Below are positions 26,001-34,526 of a stretch of 41,545 nucleotides of DNA, piece after piece. Under the pieces are notes generated by a model. It ran no database searches. It had not been told where the DNA came from and was given only the letters and a program-made list of their open reading frames with translations. Position 1 is the stretch's first letter, and each line of letters begins with the position of its first letter. The translations under genes were made by a program, and so were the position numbers. This DNA comes from Gaoshiqia sp050298035 (GTDB lineage Bacteria > Bacteroidota > Bacteroidia > Bacteroidales > Prolixibacteraceae): contig JBNKTK010000020.1 of assembly GCA_050298035.1 (NCBI GenBank), forward strand, positions 1-41,545, given 5' to 3'.

Positions 26001-26500
26001 AGCCGGATGCTGTTTTTAGTGAAGATATGCTGAAGCCTGAATTGCAGGATATGGACATGTTTGTGGCTTCGATTGAAAATCTTTCAATCACACAAAAACG
26101 AGTGGCCGAAGGCTACATGCGCGACGGTTCTGTCGATTTGCTGTGCCCCCCGCTGAAAGCACTTGTTCACATTATGGTGGACGGTAATTACAACGGAAAA
26201 GGACGTAACCATCCGGATGTGCGTGCCATGTTCACTCGCGAGGCCGTGTTGAACAGCGACTGGTACCAAGCCCGTTTGGTTGAGAAGCAAAAACGCGATA
26301 TTGCCCAATGGACAAAAAATGTCGACTACATTGAGAATATCATCAGCAAAAAGAATTATGCCGAAACTGCAGTTCGGCTGTCTTTATCCGATCGCTTAAA
26401 AGAAGCAAAGGCCCGATTGAAAGAAGTTTCTTCTCCGGCTTATCTTGAAAGCCTGAAAGGAACCTTGGGCGTTGATCTGCTTTCGACAATTGAAGACTAA
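23033..26500 (+). CDS. Probable PPi-dependent PEP carboxykinase
   Basis: This 1155-residue cytoplasmic protein has no signal peptide or membrane helix. Its length and style match the large pyrophosphate-type PEP carboxykinases known from Entamoeba and Propionibacterium (about 1130-1150 residues), and it is far longer than GTP- or ATP-dependent enzymes. The motif SGGGKSEISK at about 490-499 (Lys494) would be the PPi- and metal-binding loop; another conserved-looking block is TVNRTFGIGINTNEPE at the N-terminus. The reaction is interconversion of oxaloacetate plus PPi with PEP, CO2 and phosphate, at the PEP-oxaloacetate node. The assignment rests on remembered family features without a search. 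The acs gene upstream makes PPi. Its transcript ends at the terminator at 26518-26561. Confidence 0.65.
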   Translation: MTVNRTFGIGINTNEPEVSDKKKIQYINLKLAADGYPTSVSGAKSDFLEMAKPLLDNYNIKSRLLSDKTSPMGQRIKDFLTDFLGDVPGDNSFSFPDHPFILDRYGLARIVSLPADADYYENDVIKTYRTAQGILNNPKEDRRTTKGVFHICEGGLPIPDDKKAVPKATFCKLLQHALNPPTELMQLPFTANQENPAELFVCLMLRPVVLPEVPGVISEKSMEIKFLAPGSLVSNLDFVESIFGNAGDPYLPENDAALEPDSWTGHSGCVILAPHLINLTKKELGLPFYGNATERQKRDGMCWKNEDEKYNDGSAFKITARDERGVVITIIADNYYGYCKKEVKTMIGYSANLYGLAEEEHAGGAVAFRSYNLGEKCYLDERLPTNELDFASFIYMYADMLELKKEGYAVDKKHPEVIYVPEDAKFELVKQTISWTKGSEEQSIKLLPYKYYIYPNGYKVEMKKRIEGPKWHLVGTWAEGTLCHKPCTVSGGGKSEISKSIKDAMIQGSVIVTDLHADLDMVEEIMSKDFSKRFKIPADYSVNKSRHILSRRRSLGSVIKLLTPSDEYTDEYNQWLTSFPQRIKVLIYVIKGNYSEDWDKDWRKYFSVDKVNGVPGNELKFQRNKLLTNYLRVGLDPDNSWRIFQTRQDYNPSSKVQVEDDITASVILDSKKLENLNPEYSNPSVKIVENCEARLFQRPDDCIIKGYDKQGEKDLSSPNTFLSNFEPLTRQQVQDIKEDTIGFELYTQPVKDLINNFLQSEGPEFLVVPSEPRLVNGEPSKNPRYLQTRPDLIDPVAKYVAEVSTRIFRKIPLDKPVYLPVNAVLPGRRNNPAEPENNVPPLAVYNPIHYQELPELFIDFICSITGKSPSTTGFGSEGALTKGPFNSLLPASDLNNAFLSYILTGYDGFSSAAGYVGPKYKVDHDISLLIPEIWCRMSVEERNPKFLIENGYLEKVDNFTYQGKEVDASLLGYRITLRFVTHFMARIFSKPDAVFSEDMLKPELQDMDMFVASIENLSITQKRVAEGYMRDGSVDLLCPPLKALVHIMVDGNYNGKGRNHPDVRAMFTREAVLNSDWYQARLVEKQKRDIAQWTKNVDYIENIISKKNYAETAVRLSLSDRLKEAKARLKEVSSPAYLESLKGTLGVDLLSTIED

Positions 26501-26517
26501 AAGCGAACCAGCAAAAT

Positions 26518-26561
26518 AAAGAAAGGCTGTCCTTCCTAAACTTGGGGGACAGCCTTTCTTT
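26518..26561. terminator. Bidirectional terminator between convergent genes
   Basis: A perfect 15-pair stem (26518-26532 with 26547-26561) is A-rich on the left and T-rich on the right, so it can stop transcription from both the 23033 gene and the transporter at 26579. Confidence 0.9.
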
Positions 26562-26578
26562 ATTTTGAATCTTTTGGT

Positions 26579-28255
26579 CTAATGTGCTTGTGCGTTGTTT
26601 GTTGCATTTTCCAGACGTTTCAGGATCGCAAAGATAAATCCAGCTGATAGGAAACACATGATAACCAGGATCGCGAAGAATTGCCAAAGTTCAATTTTAT
26701 CCCAAAGAATACCAATTAAACCGGCTGCCAGGTTTCCAAAAGAGACAGCGCCAAGCCATCCACCTTGTGCCAGACCTTTGTATTTTGGCGGAGCTACTTT
26801 CGAAACAAACGAGATTCCGATCGGACTGAGGAACAACTCAGCCACGGTCAGTATAAGGTAACAATTGATTAGCCAAAAAGGTGAAACGAGGTTCTCGGAT
26901 ACACCGCCGTTCAATTGCCCTGGAGAAGTTAAATTTAAAGAAGCAGCGATCAGTACCCCAAAACCAATTGCAGTAATGATCATCCCGATTCCGATCTTTT
27001 TTGGAGCAGAAGGTTCTTTGCTTTTTCCTCGCAACCAGGTAAAAATCCCGATAACTACCGGTGTTAGGAAAACAATGAAGATCGGGTTGAATTGCTGGAA
27101 TTTTTGTGGTGTGATAGTGTAATCGCCTGCGTAAGAGGTGATGGAGTAGTAAGCCAAAGCTGCACTCAGCAAGGTAACAATACCCCCGATACCTTTTGTT
27201 TTGCCGGATTTTCCCGAAAACAACAGGATACTACCAATAATGGCAAACAGGATCGGTAATAGTTGTCTTAGGTCGAATAATACATAGGTGCTTGAGGCAA
27301 CATGACCAAGTTGGGTATAGTCACGTGCAAAAATGGTCATGGTGAAACCATTCTGATGAAATGCCATCCAGAAGAAAATGACTACGAAGAAAACCAGTCC
27401 AAGAGCAATTAAACGTTCCTTCGTTTGTTGCGGACTTAGGATGATCATTTTGTCTTTATGCTCTTCTGACTTTGCTTTTTGTTTTTCGGTAATATCAGCG
27501 TGTTTGTAATATTTTTTGAACCCGATAAAAATCAGGAATGAAACAATCATACTGGCTGCAGCTACAGCAAAACCGGCATTGTATGATTGCCCCAACGTGT
27601 CTATATAATCCTTACAAAATGATGTCAGGTCGGTAAAATTGGCTCCCATTTGTGCTTTGGCAAGCTCAGTCAGCTTGGAAGCATCTTCCAGTTGGCCATC
27701 CAGAAATTTATGGGCCATATGTGGAATCGCCGAATCGTAAGTGTAGTTCTTGGTTCCCAGCACCCAGTTGCCAACAGCCTCAGCTGCAGATGGCGCAAAG
27801 AAAGCCCCAATATTGATCCCCATGTAAAAAATGTTGAAAGCATTGTCTCGATTAGCACTGTATTTGGGGTCATCGTACATGTTGCCAACCAATGCCTGTA
27901 GATTTCCTTTGAAAAAGCCCGTTCCAAGTGAAATCACGATCAAAGCTGAATAAACCATGATAATTCCCTGTCCGGGAAGTGACAAAAGCAAATATCCCAA
28001 GAACATAACAATGGTACCAAGAGTAATGGTTTTCCCGTAACCAAGTACATTATCGGCAATATATCCCCCCACAATAGGAAGAAAGTAAATACCGAACAGA
28101 AAAGCACCGTAAATACCACCGGCTTCGGCTGTTGAGAAACCAAACTTGGCTTGCAGGTAAAGTACAAAAATGGCGAGCATGGTATAATAACCAAAGCGTT
28201 CTCCCATATTGGCAAAAAATGCCACTAATAGTCCCTTGGGATGTCCTTTCAGCAT
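26579..28255 (-). CDS. POT-family proton-coupled peptide transporter
   Basis: The 558-residue inner-membrane protein carries the POT/PTR2 signature near the N-terminus (FFANMGERFGYYTM, about residues 13-26, containing the ExxER-like motif) and ALVVISLGTGFFKGNLQALVG-type sequence, here written LIVISLGTGFFKGNLQ at about 105-120. About 14 membrane helices are expected, including the extra helix pair of bacterial POT proteins. These symporters import di- and tripeptides with protons. The gene is divergent from nnr, with a good candidate promoter at 28308-28337. With the MFSD1-like transporter and PepD downstream in the window it suggests peptide use. Confidence 0.93.
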   Translation of the reverse strand: MLKGHPKGLLVAFFANMGERFGYYTMLAIFVLYLQAKFGFSTAEAGGIYGAFLFGIYFLPIVGGYIADNVLGYGKTITLGTIVMFLGYLLLSLPGQGIIMVYSALIVISLGTGFFKGNLQALVGNMYDDPKYSANRDNAFNIFYMGINIGAFFAPSAAEAVGNWVLGTKNYTYDSAIPHMAHKFLDGQLEDASKLTELAKAQMGANFTDLTSFCKDYIDTLGQSYNAGFAVAAASMIVSFLIFIGFKKYYKHADITEKQKAKSEEHKDKMIILSPQQTKERLIALGLVFFVVIFFWMAFHQNGFTMTIFARDYTQLGHVASSTYVLFDLRQLLPILFAIIGSILLFSGKSGKTKGIGGIVTLLSAALAYYSITSYAGDYTITPQKFQQFNPIFIVFLTPVVIGIFTWLRGKSKEPSAPKKIGIGMIITAIGFGVLIAASLNLTSPGQLNGGVSENLVSPFWLINCYLILTVAELFLSPIGISFVSKVAPPKYKGLAQGGWLGAVSFGNLAAGLIGILWDKIELWQFFAILVIMCFLSAGFIFAILKRLENATNNAQAH

Positions 28256-28307
28256 AATTAATTTTTTTTAGTTCGTAAATTTCAGTTGTAAAGTTTTGCA
28301 AGACTGA

Positions 28308-28337
28308 CAAATATAATCAACTTTTCCACGAATCAAG
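28308..28337 (-). promoter_or_regulatory. Candidate promoter for the POT transporter
   Basis: On the minus strand CTTG (28337-28334) is followed after 18 bases by TATATTTG (28315-28308), matching the Bacteroidota -33/-7 arrangement (TTTG, TAnnTTTG). The transporter ATG lies about 50 bases downstream. Confidence 0.45.
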
Positions 28338-28486
28338 CTTGACAAATATCAGGTCGTGAAAGATATGGACAGTGACCGGGAATTGTTGTACTGCTTTTTC
28401 AGACAATCGATGAATAAAGTGATAAAGAAGACAACAAATAGGTCTGTGACTATAGATTTTTGTAAATTCGGTATAAAAATGATCTT

Positions 28487-29998
28487 ATGAAGATTTTTTC
28501 CACGAAACAAATAGCCGAAATTGACCAATACACAATCAAAAAGGAACCGATCTCCGATGTTGACCTAATGGAGCGGGCTTCGATGCAAATTGTGAACTGG
28601 TTGATCCACTACATTTCAAACGAAAAGAAACTGATTTTTTTTGCCGGCCCGGGGAACAACGGAGGTGATGCGCTTGCAATTGCCCGCATGATGGCAGATT
28701 ACGATTACCAATGCGAGGTATTCTTGCTTGACTTTGGACGGGAACTGAAAGGTTCGCCTGCCATAAACTGGCATCGCCTGCAGAAACAAGGAAAGGTAAA
28801 ATTGACCCACTTAGCGGATGAAACAGATATTCCTGAGATACAGGATGCAGACGTTGTGCTGGACGGACTGTTTGGCTCCGGCTTAAGCCGCCCGCTCAAC
28901 GGGTTGGCAGCAATGGTAGTAGAAAAGATCAATAATTCGCCTGCAATGGTTGTTGCCATCGATATTCCCAGCGGGCTGTTCGGCGAAGACAACTCGAAAA
29001 ACGATCTCTCGAAAGTGGTCAAGGCAAATCATACGCTGACTTTTCAGTTCCCGAAATTATGCTTCTTCTTTCCTGAGCATGATGAGTTTCTTGGCCGTTG
29101 GGAAGTTTTGCCTATCGGGTTGCACCCGGAAGCAATTACGACTTTTCAAACTTTTTTTCACTTTTTGACTGAGGAGTATGTTGCCTCTATGGTTCGGTCA
29201 AGAGCAAAATTTTCACACAAGGGAACCTACGGGCATGCCTTGCTGATTGCCGGGGCGTACGGAAAAATGGGAGCTGCTGTTTTAGCTTCTAAAGCTGCTT
29301 TGCGAGGAGGTTGCGGGTTGCTTACCGCTCATGTGCCGCATACCGGTTTCCCGATTATCCAGACGGTAGTTCCCGAGGCCATGTGCTCCATTGATGCCTC
29401 TGACTTGATGTTTACCGAGTTTCCTGAGCTTGAGGCTTTTTCGGCTGTCGGTTGTGGGCCCGGCATTGGGACAAAACCAAATTCGCAGCGTGCTTTAAGA
29501 GAATTGTTGCTGGCTAAACCGTCGAAACTGGTTCTGGATGCTGATGCGCTGAATATTTTGTCCAGGCATTCCGAATGGTACGAAGACTTACCAGAGAATA
29601 CGATCCTGACCCCGCACCCCAAAGAATTTGAACGTATGGCCGGCGAAACATCTGATTCATGGACCAGGCTTCAGGTTCAGATTGAATTTTCGCAGAAATA
29701 CAAGGTGATTCTGGTTTTGAAAGGTGCTCACACCTGCGTAACTTTCCCGAATGCTCAGGTTTATTTCAATACGACCGGAAACCCGGGAATGGCGACTGCC
29801 GGCAGTGGCGACGTGCTCACCGGATTGCTTCTCGGCTTGCTGGCCCAGCCTTATGCCCCGCAAGAAGCAGCAATCCTGGGAGTTTATCTGCATGGGTTGG
29901 CTGGTGATTTGGCGGCAACCGAATATGGGCAGGAAGCACTGATTGCCGGCGACTTGATCGAATCCTTCGGAAAAGCTTTCCGCCATCTTGTAAAATAA
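28487..29998 (+). CDS. nnr: Bifunctional NAD(P)HX epimerase/dehydratase
   Basis: The 503-residue cytoplasmic protein joins an N-terminal epimerase (YjeF_N-like, about 1-215, with FFAGPGNNGGDALAIARMM at about 50-68 and DGLFGSGLSRP) to a C-terminal ADP-dependent dehydratase of the ribokinase-like fold (about 225-500, with HKGTYGHALLIAGA, LTPHPKEFERM and GSGDVLTGLL, catalytic-type Asp442). It repairs hydrated NADH and NADPH: the first domain interconverts the epimers, the second dehydrates the S form using ADP. It is a conserved housekeeping enzyme, divergent from the transporter gene; the DUF4831 gene follows after 107 bases. Confidence 0.95.
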   Translation: MKIFSTKQIAEIDQYTIKKEPISDVDLMERASMQIVNWLIHYISNEKKLIFFAGPGNNGGDALAIARMMADYDYQCEVFLLDFGRELKGSPAINWHRLQKQGKVKLTHLADETDIPEIQDADVVLDGLFGSGLSRPLNGLAAMVVEKINNSPAMVVAIDIPSGLFGEDNSKNDLSKVVKANHTLTFQFPKLCFFFPEHDEFLGRWEVLPIGLHPEAITTFQTFFHFLTEEYVASMVRSRAKFSHKGTYGHALLIAGAYGKMGAAVLASKAALRGGCGLLTAHVPHTGFPIIQTVVPEAMCSIDASDLMFTEFPELEAFSAVGCGPGIGTKPNSQRALRELLLAKPSKLVLDADALNILSRHSEWYEDLPENTILTPHPKEFERMAGETSDSWTRLQVQIEFSQKYKVILVLKGAHTCVTFPNAQVYFNTTGNPGMATAGSGDVLTGLLLGLLAQPYAPQEAAILGVYLHGLAGDLAATEYGQEALIAGDLIESFGKAFRHLVK

Positions 29999-30072
29999 TT
30001 TGCCTGGAATTTTGTTTTAGGATTGGAACCGGAATTTTCGTTCAAAAATTCCCCACTTGAGATGACAATAGC

Positions 30073-30080
30073 TATTTTTG
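30073..30080 (+). promoter_or_regulatory. Candidate -7 box
   Basis: TATTTTTG fits TAnnTTTG, 25 bases before the DUF4831 start. A -33 box at the usual distance is not evident. Confidence 0.3.
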
Positions 30081-30105
30081 ACAAATAAATCTAAAACAAT
30101 TAAAC

Positions 30106-31206
30106 ATGAAGACGAAATACATTCTTCCTTTCATTTTGCTCTTTTTCAGTCTGGGCGTTTTGGCACAACGTTCCGACAAGAAAGATGCAGTTTCAACCCC
30201 GGTGATCACCGATGGTATTGTATATAGCTTGCCACGCACCGGGATCCGGATTTATGTGAAAGCCACGCAGGAAAAATTCTTCCATGGACCGTATTATCAG
30301 TATGCCGAAGCGATGCTTGGACTGAAAAATGCACCGGCATTGGATAGTGAAACCTGGTCAATCAATGATTTAGAAATTGAAACGTTCAGCGAACCCGATC
30401 CGCAGCAGGTTTATAAAGCCAAAGGGATGGCCGCGTCTTTGTTGAGTCTTACAGCCTCGGGGACACTTGCAGGAATAAATACATTTATCGATGTTGAACC
30501 TGAACCTGCTTCTGTTTCAACTTTTTTGGGTGATACCAAAACACCCGATTTCCCGTTTCCGGATTTGTCGTTAAACCCGTTTTTTGAAAAGCAGGACTCT
30601 ACCAAACGGAATGTGATTGTAGCTAAATCAGTAGAAGAAAAAGCGCTGGAGGCAGCTCATACCATTACAAAGTTGCGGAAACGCCGCTTTAAATCGTTGG
30701 CAAATGCATACGAGGAGCAACTACCCGACGGACGTTCATACGAGTTGATGGTTGATGAACTGGGGAAACTGGAAGAAGAATATGTAGCCCTGTTTGTTGG
30801 GAAAACCTATAAAAAAACATTTGAATACTGCTTTGATTTTATTCCCGGTGAAAATTCTGTCTCCGGTGAAGTCGTTTTTCGCTTTTCTGAAACAAAAGGT
30901 GTTTTGCCTAAAACTGACATGAGCGGAAAACCAATTGTGGTTGACATGAAAAAAATGGATGATCTGGCATCGGCTCAGGACAAAGCCAAAGTAACCCCAA
31001 ATGCCGGAGTATCCAACGTTTTTTACCGCACACCCGGGAAGGCTGAAATCAAGGTACTTAACGGGATCAACCTGATGGCCGTTAGCCGTGCCGATATTGC
31101 CCAGTTTGGGGCGGTGGCGCAATTGCCTGATGAGTTGCTTGACGGGAATCATCAGATAGTTTTTCACCCAAAAACCGGCGGCATAAAAAGTATCCTCCTG
31201 AAATAA
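30106..31206 (+). CDS. DUF4831 family secreted protein
   Basis: The 366-residue protein has a signal peptide (1-21, GVLAQ) and a body matching DUF4831, a Bacteroidota family without a known function. Recognisable parts are IVYSLPRTGIRIYVKAT (about 38-54), the FFHGPYYQYAEAMLGL block, and the YEEQLPDGRSYELMVDELGKLEEEY helix near 205-229, followed by FVGKTYKKTFEY and VFYRTPGKAEI near 305-315. It is probably periplasmic. The gene is followed by a terminator, and nothing nearby suggests a role. Confidence 0.75.
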   Translation: MKTKYILPFILLFFSLGVLAQRSDKKDAVSTPVITDGIVYSLPRTGIRIYVKATQEKFFHGPYYQYAEAMLGLKNAPALDSETWSINDLEIETFSEPDPQQVYKAKGMAASLLSLTASGTLAGINTFIDVEPEPASVSTFLGDTKTPDFPFPDLSLNPFFEKQDSTKRNVIVAKSVEEKALEAAHTITKLRKRRFKSLANAYEEQLPDGRSYELMVDELGKLEEEYVALFVGKTYKKTFEYCFDFIPGENSVSGEVVFRFSETKGVLPKTDMSGKPIVVDMKKMDDLASAQDKAKVTPNAGVSNVFYRTPGKAEIKVLNGINLMAVSRADIAQFGAVAQLPDELLDGNHQIVFHPKTGGIKSILLK

Positions 31207-31210
31207 TAGC

Positions 31211-31239
31211 AAAAAGGCAGTCTGTTGGCTGTCTTTTTT
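31211..31239 (+). terminator. Rho-independent terminator
   Basis: AAAAAGGCAG (31211-31220) pairs with CTGTCTTTTT (31229-31238) with one G-U pair and ends in a T run, just after the DUF4831 stop. Confidence 0.8.
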
Positions 31240-31322
31240 GATTTATGTCAGTTGCGTGGCAGCTTAATTTTCTTATTTTTATCGGCTTCAATCGAAAACT
31301 TACAAATACTGATCATTATATT

Positions 31323-32726
31323 ATGGATGCGATTAAAAAGACGTTAAAAGATTCGGCAGCTGTGCGCTGGCTGGTGTTGGTGATTATTTCCATGTTCATG
31401 TTCGGAACCTATTGGTTCCAGGATTTTATGTCAGGACTGAAAGGGTTGATGACCTCGGAGTTGGGCATCACCAGTAGCCAGTTTGGTTTGATTATCAGTT
31501 CGACTACCTGGGCAAACATGTTCGGGATGATTATGGTTGGAGGAATTATCCTCGATAAATGGGGGATTCGTGTTGCAGGAGTTGTATTTGGGATTGTTGC
31601 TACCGTTGGCGCATCCATAACTGCGTTGGCAACTTACGGTGTCTTCGGGAATGACCCGGGTACCATGATGAAATTTATGATGGCCGGACGTATGTTATTC
31701 GGGATCGGGCTTGAATCGATCTGTGTGATTGTTACCCGTACCACGGTCAAATGGTTTAAAGGATACGAACTGGCTTTGGCTATGGCTATTAATGTGGCTT
31801 TTGGACGTTTCGGTACCGCTTTTGGCACCGCCTTTTCTGTCGAGATAGGTGGCGGTCATGTGGCTCCGGCATTTGCTTTTGCTGCTTCCCTAATCGGTCT
31901 TGGGTTCATTTTGTTCATGGCTTACCTGATTTTCGATATTCGCTTGGACAAACAGGTTCATGCCAACAAAAAAGAGGGAGGCGAACCTGAGGAAGATTTC
32001 AAATTCAGCGATTTGCTGAAATTGGTCACCAATAAAGGTTTTATTTACATCACCCTTTTGTGTGTGGCGTTTTATTCTGCCGTTTTCCCGTTCATCCAGT
32101 ACGCGCCCGACTTGCTGGTGAATAAGTTTGGTTTTACCTACGAGTTACCTGATTTTAGCAATCTGAACCTGATCCAAAAGATCAGTGCGATCTTTCATAA
32201 CGGGCCTAAAGTAACCGGATTAATTCCGCTGGGCACAATCCTTTTTACGCCAATCTTTGGATCAATAGTCGACAAAAAAGGGAAAGCAGCTTCTTTAATG
32301 ATCCTGGGTGCTTTTTTGTTGATCTTTGCCCATGTTTCCCTGTCGGTGTTTAATAGTGTAACCCTTGGTTATTTAGGCTTGGTTTCGTTAGGAATTGCTT
32401 TTGCGCTGGTTCCTGCAGCCATGTGGCCTTCTGTTGCCAAAATTGTTGCCGAAAACCGTTTGGGAACGGCTTATTCTTCTATGTTTACTATCCAAAACTG
32501 GGGGCTTGGCCTTTTCTTCTGGGGAATTGGCGCCGTTCTGGATTATGTCAATCGTGAAGACCTTGCTGCTATTGAAGCCGGAGAAAAAATGTATAATTAC
32601 ACCATCCCGATTCTGATGTTAGTGGTTTGTGGTGTCATTTCAATTTTTCTGGCTTTCATGTTGTTGCGTGCCGACAAACAAAACAAATACGGGTTGGAAT
32701 TACCGTCGGGTGTAGAAGCTGAATAA
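31323..32726 (+). CDS. MFSD1-like MFS transporter
   Basis: I place the start at 31323 (MDAIKKTLKDS); the frame extends upstream to 31245, but that stretch overlaps the terminator region's downstream leader and is not typical of an MFS N-terminus. The 467-residue protein has 12 predicted membrane helices, with a loop between the two halves near residues 215-235. SSTTWANMFGMIMVGGIILDKWGIR is the MFS motif A area. The late segment ALVPAAMWPSVAKIVAE, then LGTAYSSMFTIQNWGLGL, closely recalls MFSD1, described as a dipeptide transporter in animal lysosomes. The dipeptidase gene pepD lies 151 bases downstream, supporting dipeptide uptake. Substrate remains inference; other organic-anion MFS families are possible. 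Confidence 0.75.
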   Translation: MDAIKKTLKDSAAVRWLVLVIISMFMFGTYWFQDFMSGLKGLMTSELGITSSQFGLIISSTTWANMFGMIMVGGIILDKWGIRVAGVVFGIVATVGASITALATYGVFGNDPGTMMKFMMAGRMLFGIGLESICVIVTRTTVKWFKGYELALAMAINVAFGRFGTAFGTAFSVEIGGGHVAPAFAFAASLIGLGFILFMAYLIFDIRLDKQVHANKKEGGEPEEDFKFSDLLKLVTNKGFIYITLLCVAFYSAVFPFIQYAPDLLVNKFGFTYELPDFSNLNLIQKISAIFHNGPKVTGLIPLGTILFTPIFGSIVDKKGKAASLMILGAFLLIFAHVSLSVFNSVTLGYLGLVSLGIAFALVPAAMWPSVAKIVAENRLGTAYSSMFTIQNWGLGLFFWGIGAVLDYVNREDLAAIEAGEKMYNYTIPILMLVVCGVISIFLAFMLLRADKQNKYGLELPSGVEAE

Positions 32727-32747
32727 TCTTACTTTATCACAATATTT

Positions 32748-32789
32748 GAAAGCCCTGCATCTGTATTATTTGCAGGGCTTTCTGTTTTT
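32748..32789 (+). terminator. Rho-independent terminator
   Basis: A perfect 12-pair stem (GAAAGCCCTGCA at 32748-32759 with 32771-32782) is followed by TGTTTTTG, between the MFS and pepD genes. Confidence 0.88.
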
Positions 32790-32877
32790 GAACTGACGAA
32801 AGTCAGAACAACTTGGGGTGTTAAATTGTATTTTTAGAAAATTCACTCAGTTTATTAATCAATTAAAATAGGAGACA

Positions 32878-34344
32878 ATGAATAAAGAAATTAGTCAGCT
32901 GGAACCGAAAGCATTATGGGAAAACTTTTATAAGCTGACCCAAATTCCCCGTCCTTCACACCATGAAGAACGGATTCAGGATTTTATGTACAACTTTGGT
33001 AAGGGGCTTGGGTTGGAAACAATCAAGGACGAGGCCGGAAATATTATTATCCGTAAACCGGCCACTCCTGGTATGGAAAACCGGAAAGGTGTAATCCTGC
33101 AAGGACATTTGGATATGGTTCCGCAGAAGAACAGTGACAAAGTGCACGATTTTGCGAATGACCCCATCGAAGCCTATATTGATGGCGAATGGGTGACAGC
33201 CAACGGAACAACACTTGGCGCAGATAACGGTATTGGTGTTGCATCTGCAATGACAGTGTTGGCTTCAAATGACCTGGTTCACGGCCCGGTTGAAGCCCTG
33301 TTTACAGCAACCGAAGAAACCGGGATGGACGGAGCTGAAGGCTTGAAAGCAGGAATCATGCAAGGAGAAATTTTGCTGAATATGGACTCGGAGGACGAGG
33401 GGGAATTGTACGTGGGATGTGCCGGTGGCGAAGATGCCAACGTGAAATTCAACTACTCTGAAGTCGCAGTTCCGACCGGATCAGTGGCTTGCAAATTGAG
33501 CATTACCGGTCTAAAAGGAGGTCATTCCGGAATGGACATTATCCTGCAACGTGGCAATGCCAATAAAGTGTTTTTCCGCTTGCTGAACGAAGCTTACCTG
33601 GCTGCCGGTGCGCGCTTGGCATCAATCGACGGAGGAAGCCTTCGCAACGCCATCCCACGTGAAGCTTTTGGCATTTTGACTGTTGATTCATCCAAATTTG
33701 AAGCGATGAAACAAGTGATAGACGCTGAGTTTTCTGTTGTGAAGAAAGAGCTTTCGGCTACCGAACCTGAAATGAAAATGACACTGGAAAGTGCGGATAT
33801 GCCTGTCGCTTTAATCGATGAAACAACGCAGGTAAACCTGACCAAAGGAGTAATGGCTTGCCCGAATGGTGTAATCCGTATGAGCGACAGCATGCCGGGT
33901 CTGGTTGAAACTTCATCGAACCTGGCCATCATCAAATCAGATGCTGCAGAAAAAACAATCACACTGGCAAGCTTGATGCGCAGCTCAGTCGATTCGGCAA
34001 AAGAAGAATTGGGCAAGCGCATTGCTGCTGTCTTTACCCTGGCAGGCGCCGAAGTAAAAATGTCGGGTGCTTATCCGGGCTGGAAACCCAATATGGACTC
34101 GCCAATCCTGAAAACCATGCAAGCTGTTTACAACGAGAAGTACGGGAAGGTTCCCGAAATAAGAGCTATTCATGCCGGATTGGAATGTGGTATTCTTGGC
34201 GGAACTTATCCGAACTGGGATATGATTTCATTTGGCCCGACCATCCGTTTCCCGCATTCGCCCGATGAGAAAGTGAATATTGAAACGGTGTCCAAGTTCT
34301 GGGATTTCTTGGTTGAAACGCTCAAAAACATTCCTGTAAAATAG
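32878..34344 (+). CDS. pepD: Aminoacyl-histidine dipeptidase PepD (M20C)
   Basis: The 488-residue cytoplasmic metallopeptidase shows the M20C zinc ligands at the spacing known from Vibrio PepD: His77 (LQGHLDMV), Asp116 (LGADNGIG), Glu147 (ATEETGM), Asp170 (NMDSED) and His460 (FPHSPDEK), with catalytic-type Asp79 and Glu146. Residues about 185-400 hold the lid/dimerisation insert (GLKGGHSGMDI at its start). It cleaves dipeptides such as Xaa-His and other unspecific dipeptides. AGGAG sits 6 bases before the ATG. The upstream MFSD1-like transporter and the POT transporter would supply substrates. A long inverted-repeat terminator follows. Confidence 0.95.
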   Translation: MNKEISQLEPKALWENFYKLTQIPRPSHHEERIQDFMYNFGKGLGLETIKDEAGNIIIRKPATPGMENRKGVILQGHLDMVPQKNSDKVHDFANDPIEAYIDGEWVTANGTTLGADNGIGVASAMTVLASNDLVHGPVEALFTATEETGMDGAEGLKAGIMQGEILLNMDSEDEGELYVGCAGGEDANVKFNYSEVAVPTGSVACKLSITGLKGGHSGMDIILQRGNANKVFFRLLNEAYLAAGARLASIDGGSLRNAIPREAFGILTVDSSKFEAMKQVIDAEFSVVKKELSATEPEMKMTLESADMPVALIDETTQVNLTKGVMACPNGVIRMSDSMPGLVETSSNLAIIKSDAAEKTITLASLMRSSVDSAKEELGKRIAAVFTLAGAEVKMSGAYPGWKPNMDSPILKTMQAVYNEKYGKVPEIRAIHAGLECGILGGTYPNWDMISFGPTIRFPHSPDEKVNIETVSKFWDFLVETLKNIPVK

Positions 34345-34364
34345 ACCGCAAGCAGAATAAATGA

Positions 34365-34511
34365 AAAAAAAGGGGCTGTCTCAAAAGTCACCTTAATCGT
34401 CATTGCGAAGGAGGAACGACTGAAGCAATCTCCTGAAAAACAGATTGCTTCGTTTCACTCGCAATGACGCATCTCTTTGGTTTTATGACTTTTGAGACAG
34501 CCCCTTTTTTT
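34365..34511. repeat. Nested inverted repeat and bidirectional terminator
   Basis: The outer arms are perfect 26-base reverse complements (34365-34390 and 34486-34511) with A and T runs at the ends, so the structure can act as a terminator in both directions. Inside are CGTCATTGCGA (34398-34408) with its complement (34459-34469), and GAAGCAATCT (34422-34431) with its complement (34442-34451). The inner unit (CGTCATTGCGA...GAAGCAATCT) is a repeat found across many unrelated bacteria. It lies between convergent pepD and the DUF2892 gene. Confidence 0.85.
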
Positions 34512-34526
34512 ATAACGATGACTTGA

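Noticed and set aside
31245..31322. Upstream start for the MFS transporter
   Set aside because: The extra 26 residues do not look like an MFS N-terminus and the 31323 ATG precedes a normal start; the stretch is better read as leader.
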